NCBI RefSeq assembly: GCF_003590095.1
Contig: NC_039491.1
Location: 3,162,001-3,226,000, forward strand
Length of the DNA stretch: 64,000 nt
Origin: Trichoplusia ni
Lineage: Eukaryota; Arthropoda; Insecta; Lepidoptera; Noctuidae
Direction: 5' to 3'
The translations under genes were made by a program, and so were the position numbers. Each line of letters starts with the position of its first letter. Within the stretch, counting starts at the first letter, position 1. Positions 60,216 to 64,000 of this stretch are shown one piece after another. The notes under the pieces were generated by a model. The model searched no databases and was not told the DNA's origin. It worked only from the letters and a program-made list of their open reading frames with translations.

Positions 60216-63200
60216 ACTTCGGTTAAGTGTTTTGGCAATTTTTCACAGCATCACTTCATCTAGATGACGCGATAGTTACGCGCCAGAGATTCTCACGAAA
60301 CTTCCTCATTTCGTCATTTCTCATCACGAAATATGACTGTGAAACATGGACGCGGGCTGTCTGTTAGGCCGGGCTTATTCGTGCGATCATGAACGAGACC
60401 GTGACTGATCAGATACAATGACTTAGGCGGAAGAAATGATGCCGAGTAGCTTTTTAATGAGAGTAAACAAAGAAGGTCGCATCAATATCTGCGAGTGAGG
60501 CGTATTCGTTAATGTTGTAATTTGGTTTGTTTGCTGAATTTACTATCATTAATGTGTTCATGTAATTGGTTCGTAATCGTCGAGTACGGAAGGCGTAGAC
60601 CGCGAATCCTGTTTGTGATCGCGTCCATCGAACTGGTTTGCAGAGGGCAATGAGTCTCATTACATGGCAAATGACTTCGCTAGCTACCAGTGGCTCGTTG
60701 CCTTTACGTATTAGCTCGTTTACATTTAACGAGTACGAATAGAGTCTAATGGTCTTAATCCTCTATACAACTACATGCAAAACATTTTTATTTGGCAAGA
60801 AATTGTTTACTTTTATGGAAGCGGACGACATTCACTCTCTTATATATTTTTTTAATCATCAACAACCAACCAAGTAACTGCCTAATGCTATTAATGAGTC
60901 TGTGAAAGTAACTTGACATCATGATTAATACTTGTTCTTTTCGTATAGATGACTGGTACTGCCAAAAACGGTAAGGTTAATGCTCGCCGGTTATCCTCCA
61001 TAAGGTCGACCACGCTGCCGCTAACGGGGCAGTCATTATAATAATAGATCCTTATAGCCTTAGTGTATACATCCGCCTCCCTTTACTTTCAGTGCTTTAC
61101 TTACATTAACCATCGTGATTTTCGGTTAACCTCCCGTTTGTGAAAATCACCGTTACTAAAAAATATTTTTGTAAACCGGCGTAAAACGTACGCAATTGAA
61201 ACAATTGATCGCGACGATCGACCATTGTTAAATTGACGTTAACAATAAAATGGGAAACCAATTGGGGGACCGTTATTAAAATGTCACAGCGTAAAGAAAT
61301 ACCTCGTTTGATGTTGCGTTGCCTTTGTTCCTTATAACGAGCTATCAAAGAAGCTGCGCCCCGTCTCGGCTCGAATAAAACGAGTGTTAAAGGCCGCCAC
61401 TTGGAATGTTTTGCTAAAAGGTACGAGCACAAGAAAAAAAATCTTTTAACAGCTATAAAGGATTTCAGCGAATTAGAATCAAAAGCAATGGTAGATTGTT
61501 TTGCTCTTAAGATTATGAAAAAATGGTGATTATACTACTCTAAACAATTAGATGCTTAAGTTTTTGTTCGTAATTTTTCACATTTAGTATGCCTATAAAT
61601 GATTGTAATTAAAAAAAAAAAACCGGCCGTGTCTACTGCCTGGCTGGTTGAATTTGAGATGATACGATATTGTTTAATGCAGTAGGTATTGGAAAAAAGT
61701 CAATATCGATCATTTTTATAGTTCACAAAGCGCACACACGCACATAACCGATACAAGGCTTTATCAAAAGGATGCTTAGCATTGGTATTTAAGAAAATAC
61801 CAGTACAATGTTATAGTATTACGGAAAACTCTAACGTAGAGGTATTCGAGTAGCCGAAGTGTACGAAATATCGTAACAACTTAGGAAAGTTACTGTTTAG
61901 CGGCGATGCGGTGTCGCGCGTCCTTACACTGAGTGGTTAGACTATTTAGTACGATACTCACCGTACCCCGGCTACACGAGTAACAGAGGTATTCCGTTGG
62001 AGTGTTCTGTATACCGAATACACCGTTCCAGCAAAATAAATTCGTTTTACAGCGGCATCCTCAAGTGGGCTATTGACTGCAATCACCGATACTTGGCTAA
62101 GCGTGGCAATAATGAGTCACGTTTATTGTAAGCGTAATGAGAGCAGTAGCTTCGTTTTTCGTCTTTGTTGGAAACATGTATTATGGAGCCGACGTAATTA
62201 AGACTTAACGCTCTCCATACATTTTGCTAATCTTTCATGATTTACATAGCGATTTAAATCCTACGATAACTGGATAATGCTTTAACAATGATTGCACTAC
62301 TGTACATTGTGTGGACTGTACTCAACAATGGGTCCTACGATTCCTTCTCAACCTTTAAAATGAACAATACTCATTCTCAAGAATAGTAAGAATTCTTCAA
62401 TCTTGATAGCTTTTAACCTGTGGGTAAGCAATATAATAAGATTACAACACAGTTATCAATGATGCGAACATTGCGACAGGTTTGTCGCTGCACTCTGCGG
62501 CGATTGTATTAGCTACGAGGTCGCTCTTAACTCAACCATAAGTCTTAATTATGGAAAAATATAGGTATAATCGCACGTTTATTATACACTTTGCCTTACT
62601 TATTATGTTCTACTATATTATAAGACTTGCTTAGGTTCAGTTAAGTCTATTAATATATTGAATTCCTTATGTATTTCTAGTTCTAAACGTTTAATAATGT
62701 TAATATTCAGTATATACATCTGTAAACTGATAAAAATTGTGTCAAATTATAGCTTTCAAACAATGTGTCGCCGTTTTCCATTAGGGCTGTTAACTAACTA
62801 CCCCGTATTTCGCCATAATTCTGTGCGCAATAAGATTTCTACGAAGGTTCTGTTCTATTCACCAAGAGGTTCTGTTATTTTGCTGTAGGTACTTTCTATT
62901 CATTGCCTTGCTGCAATTGAGATGCTAGGGTTATTTTGTGCTAAAGGCAACACACAAAGAGAATTTCAAACTGGCAAGTTTGCAATTCCTTTCAAATTGT
63001 TAGAAAAAGTTATTGGTAACTTGTGGTTTGAATAAGGTTCAGGTTAAACTTATAAACATTTTTTGTAATAATAAAACGAAAAAGTAATACAACTTTTGTT
63101 ACTAATTCACAAACTATTTTAGGGATCTTTCGAAGCCTGAAATTTACCGCAAAGATTTGAGATTTGACCAACACCCAAAAAGCACTTAGAGCAAGTCAAA

Positions 63201-64000
63201 TAGAAGTAGAATGTTCTGAATTTTCACAGACATAATCTTGTGGACTGTGTTTTATATAATGCATGCTACGTAATGCTTTCAGATGAGTACAGCCTTACGT
63301 ATTCCGCAGAGGTCATTCTCAGACTTAATGAAACAAACAGAGCAGACCTTAATAATGCTTGTGTTTGTAGTTTGGGTCAGAAGTGAAGACTTTGTACTTC
63401 GTTGTTATTCAAGTGAACTTTACTTTCTTATTGTAAAGCTCCCTTGATATCAAACTTACTGTTCAGATTGTTCTGTGCATGAATAGAACTGACGAAGTGA
63501 GTAAAATTTGTTATCTTTCGAATTTTTAAGATGTACTGTATACCGTCTTTATTATGAAACGACGGAATAACCCCTTCATAAGTTAAAGAAAATGGGAGTC
63601 GTTTGACATTAAAATTGTGTGACTCAGACACAGTACTAGTAAGATGAGGTTATCATTTATTACTGGTTTCAACAAGAGCGTGGAAGCCACTTAAGTGATG
63701 AGGAAACAAGGACAGAAACGAGATAGTTAAACTTGATAATGGCATTGTTAATACTTAATACCTGCCTGTGTCCCATCAAACGCCGCGCTCGAAGGCTGCT
63801 CTATCAACTAACAGTAGCAACTGGCTCTTTATTTGAATGTGGTGAGATTGTTTTATTGACCGCTTCTAATTCCTCAGAATTAACCTAAGTACGAGTATTG
63901 ATTTCTTAATTTATCTGTTGGCTTACCGCGACTAGATAAACTGGGAATCCAGCAGGGCCGACCGGTTGTTGAGCAATCATTCTATGTGTATGCGCGCAGG

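Larger units (their letters stand above)
57730..64000 (+). other. Long non-coding stretch, probably the first intron of the signal-peptide gene
   Basis: AT-rich DNA without recognisable coding exons. It contains a hairpin (58531-58557) next to a repeat (58600-58803) and a CpG-rich patch (60001-60215). No RNA gene was recognised. Confidence 0.55.

Noticed and set aside
1..64000. CRISPR arrays, bacterial mobile elements or viral insertions
   Set aside because: No regularly spaced repeats were seen, and no retroviral, transposase or viral protein segment was recognised in any frame.

Overview
The window is animal nuclear DNA, almost certainly from a moth or butterfly. Genes are split by many short GT-AG introns, the non-coding DNA is AT-rich, the proteins are insect-like, and several short stretches resemble repeats that are common in Lepidoptera. 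I rebuilt gene models by joining exons across splice sites. Every complete model closes in frame from ATG to stop.

Layout, left to right. 1-5.3 kb: first two coding exons of a TULP4/Tusp-type tubby-like gene (minus, runs off the left edge), with a 3.7-kb intron holding two striking hairpins and a CpG-rich 5' region. 5.9-12.9 kb: DNA polymerase theta (minus, 9 exons, 1,837 aa). 13.5-15.5 kb: UPF0415/C7orf25 homologue (minus). 16.6-19.1 kb: PA2G4/EBP1 (plus). 20.8-21.3 kb: MIC13/QIL1 (minus). 21.9-23.7 kb: TTI2-like protein (plus). 23.9-26.0 kb: Pelle/IRAK4-type kinase (minus). 27.1-35.4 kb: REV3, catalytic subunit of DNA polymerase zeta (minus, 20 exons, 1,758 aa). 36.3-51.7 kb: LMBR1/lilipod multipass membrane protein (plus), whose fourth intron contains a short TTC12-like gene on the other strand (40.3-43.5 kb). 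54.0-54.9 kb: RNase P subunit RPP30 (minus). 55.3-57.2 kb: MDH1B-like protein (plus). 57.6 kb: a signal-peptide exon of an unidentified secreted or membrane protein, with its intron filling the rest of the window.

This is a gene-dense, mostly housekeeping block, not an operon-like system. Several neighbours are head-to-head (C7orf25/PA2G4, MIC13/TTI2, REV3/LMBR1, RPP30/MDH1B) and probably share promoters. Two specialised DNA-repair polymerases, theta (microhaplology-driven end joining) and zeta (lesion bypass), lie within 30 kb on the same strand. TTC12 and MDH1B are both linked to cilia or sperm in other animals.

The observations most worth following are a 59-nt miRNA-precursor-like hairpin and a perfect 22-bp inverted repeat in the Tusp intron, an insertion before the catalytic loop of the Pelle kinase, two REV7-binding-like motifs in REV3, and the orphan signal-peptide exon. 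I found no convincing wholly new system. Gene identities come from recognising protein families by eye; no database was searched.
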